Position numbers and translations under genes: made by a program. A DNA stretch of 64,000 bases from CAVWUA01 sp963758025 (GTDB lineage: Bacteria; Planctomycetota; Planctomycetia; Isosphaerales; Isosphaeraceae): the NCBI GenBank assembly GCA_963758025.1, contig CAVWUA010000003.1:489381-553380 (forward strand). The letters run 5' to 3'. Below are positions 63,184 through 64,000 of this stretch, one piece after another. The notes under the pieces were generated by a model. That model made no database searches. It was not told where the DNA came from and saw only the letters and a list, made by a program, of their open reading frames with translations. How positions within the stretch are numbered: the first letter of the stretch is position 1; the number at the start of each line of letters is the position of its first letter.

Positions 63184-63681
63184 GTGTCCACGCCCCCGCG
63201 GCCCGAAGTCGTGGAGATCGTATCGGTGTCCATGGGAATGTGGGCCGTCGCCGCCGCGCCGACACAAATCCGGACATTGCTCGGATCGTGTGCGGGGGTT
63301 GTCCTCTACGATCGCGCAGCGAAAATAGGTGGGGTGGCACATATTGTGCTTCCCAATTCTCGTGGGGCGACCGATCAGCGAGGAAAGTACGCCGATACCG
63401 CGATCCCCGCCATGATCGCGGACCTCGACCGGCTCCGTGGGCGCAAGGCGGCTGGGCGACTTTCTGGTAAAATCGTGGGTGGAGCAAGTATGTTCCAGGC
63501 GGCACCAACCCTGAACATCGGCCAGATGAATCAGAACGCCGTCGAGCAGATCCTGGCCGACCTTGGTATCCCCGTGATCAGTCGTGACGTGGGTGGCGAC
63601 ACCGGCCGACGATTGACGCTCGACACCAACACGGGGAACGTCGTGATCCGAATTCCAGGCGGCTCGGACCGCGAGATCTGA
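63184..63681 (+). CDS. cheD: Chemoreceptor glutamine deamidase CheD
   Basis: 165 residues, GTG start. CheD converts receptor Gln to Glu using a Cys-His catalytic pair: the Cys in LLGSCAGVVLYD and His in GGVAHIVLPN, with the usual KIVGGASMF strand and DVGGDTGRRLTLDTNTG region. Family knowledge: CheC binding modulates it. Here it directly follows the CheC/CheX-like gene by 9 bases, consistent with a CheC-CheD adaptation loop acting on the receptor of the same operon. Confidence 0.93.
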   Translation: MSTPPRPEVVEIVSVSMGMWAVAAAPTQIRTLLGSCAGVVLYDRAAKIGGVAHIVLPNSRGATDQRGKYADTAIPAMIADLDRLRGRKAAGRLSGKIVGGASMFQAAPTLNIGQMNQNAVEQILADLGIPVISRDVGGDTGRRLTLDTNTGNVVIRIPGGSDREI

Positions 63682-63724
63682 TCCCCGACTTCTTTCGGCC
63701 ATACCGTCGGCCTCGGGTGAATCC

Positions 63725-64000
63725 ATGAAACGGTTGCTGGTTGTCGATGATGCTCTGCTGATGCGAAAGTTGATCCGCGACGTCGCGGTTGAAACCGGTT
63801 GGGAAGTGGCAGGCGAGGCGACCAACGGTGCCGAAGCCGTTGATCTCTACCGCAGGCTTCGCCCCGACCTGGTCACCATGGACGTTGTCATGCCGGAGAT
63901 GGATGGCCTCGAAGCCCTCCGCGAGATCCGCGCTGTTGATCCCGATGCTCAGGTTATCATGATTACCGCCCTGGCCCAGAAGCAGACGCTCATGGAGTCG
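63725..64000 (+). CDS. cheY: CheY-like response regulator, truncated by the window edge
   Basis: The first 92 residues are visible. Receiver signature: acidic pair in RLLVVDDALLMRK, phosphoacceptor Asp in LVTMDVVMPEMDG, and Thr in VIMITAL. The visible part ends in AQKQTLMES, before the conserved Lys. It probably is the single-domain CheY of this operon; an output domain or CheB fusion beyond the edge cannot be excluded. Confidence 0.85.
   Translation, partial: MKRLLVVDDALLMRKLIRDVAVETGWEVAGEATNGAEAVDLYRRLRPDLVTMDVVMPEMDGLEALREIRAVDPDAQVIMITALAQKQTLMES

Overview
The window looks like a GC-rich planctomycete chromosome, most likely Isosphaeraceae/Isosphaerales. The grounds are several very large exported proteins carrying the planctomycete N-terminal LEPR-XLL-type motif, FG-GAP/VCBS and dockerin-like domains, a GldF-GldG fusion next to a DUF4340 protein, and a GatCAB amidotransferase. 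No 16S, tRNA or other strong taxonomic marker is present, so the assignment is inference. No tRNA, rRNA, CRISPR array, IS element or phage gene was recognised.

Layout. (1) 1-19,364, minus strand: one giant modular surface-protein gene that runs off the left edge. It has at least about 6,450 codons: PPC-like domains, three LamG domains, SbsA-type Ig-like domains, FG-GAP arrays within a 2.26-kb tandem repeat, then at least 18 CARDB domains. (2) 20.4-24.0 kb: gatC-gatA-gatB. (3) 24.1-27.4 kb: Tat-exported sugar isomerase-like protein, aldo/keto reductase, exported VCBS-repeat protein. (4) 27.4-29.4 kb, minus: type I phosphodiesterase and exported cupin. (5) 29.8-35.2 kb: ABC ATPase, fused GldF-GldG permease and DUF4340 protein. 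(6) 35.7-37.5 kb: SLC13-like transporter with TrkA-C domains. (7) 37.5-40.1 kb, minus: an unusual exported cyclophilin fused to six FG-GAP-like repeats. (8) 40.3-51.9 kb: efflux region with three TolC-like outer-membrane factors, a dockerin-containing protein, and a divergently arranged adaptor and RND pump. (9) 52.0-52.9 kb: Lgt-like enzyme. (10) 53.2-64.0 kb: a plus-strand signalling island with a membrane coiled-coil protein, TPR-like protein, response regulator-PP2C phosphatase, then cheW-mcp-cheR-cheA-cheC/X-cheD-cheY, the last cut by the right edge. The chemoreceptor has no membrane segment and carries GAF-PAS-GAF sensing domains.

Caution on sequence quality. About 45 apparent single-base frameshifts interrupt otherwise well conserved genes, including the essential gatB. 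Comparison of the near-identical repeat copies inside the giant gene shows isolated +1 differences exactly at the frame breaks. I read these as uncorrected assembly errors and give each gene its reconstructed span. Frameshift coordinates are good to about 10-20 bases.
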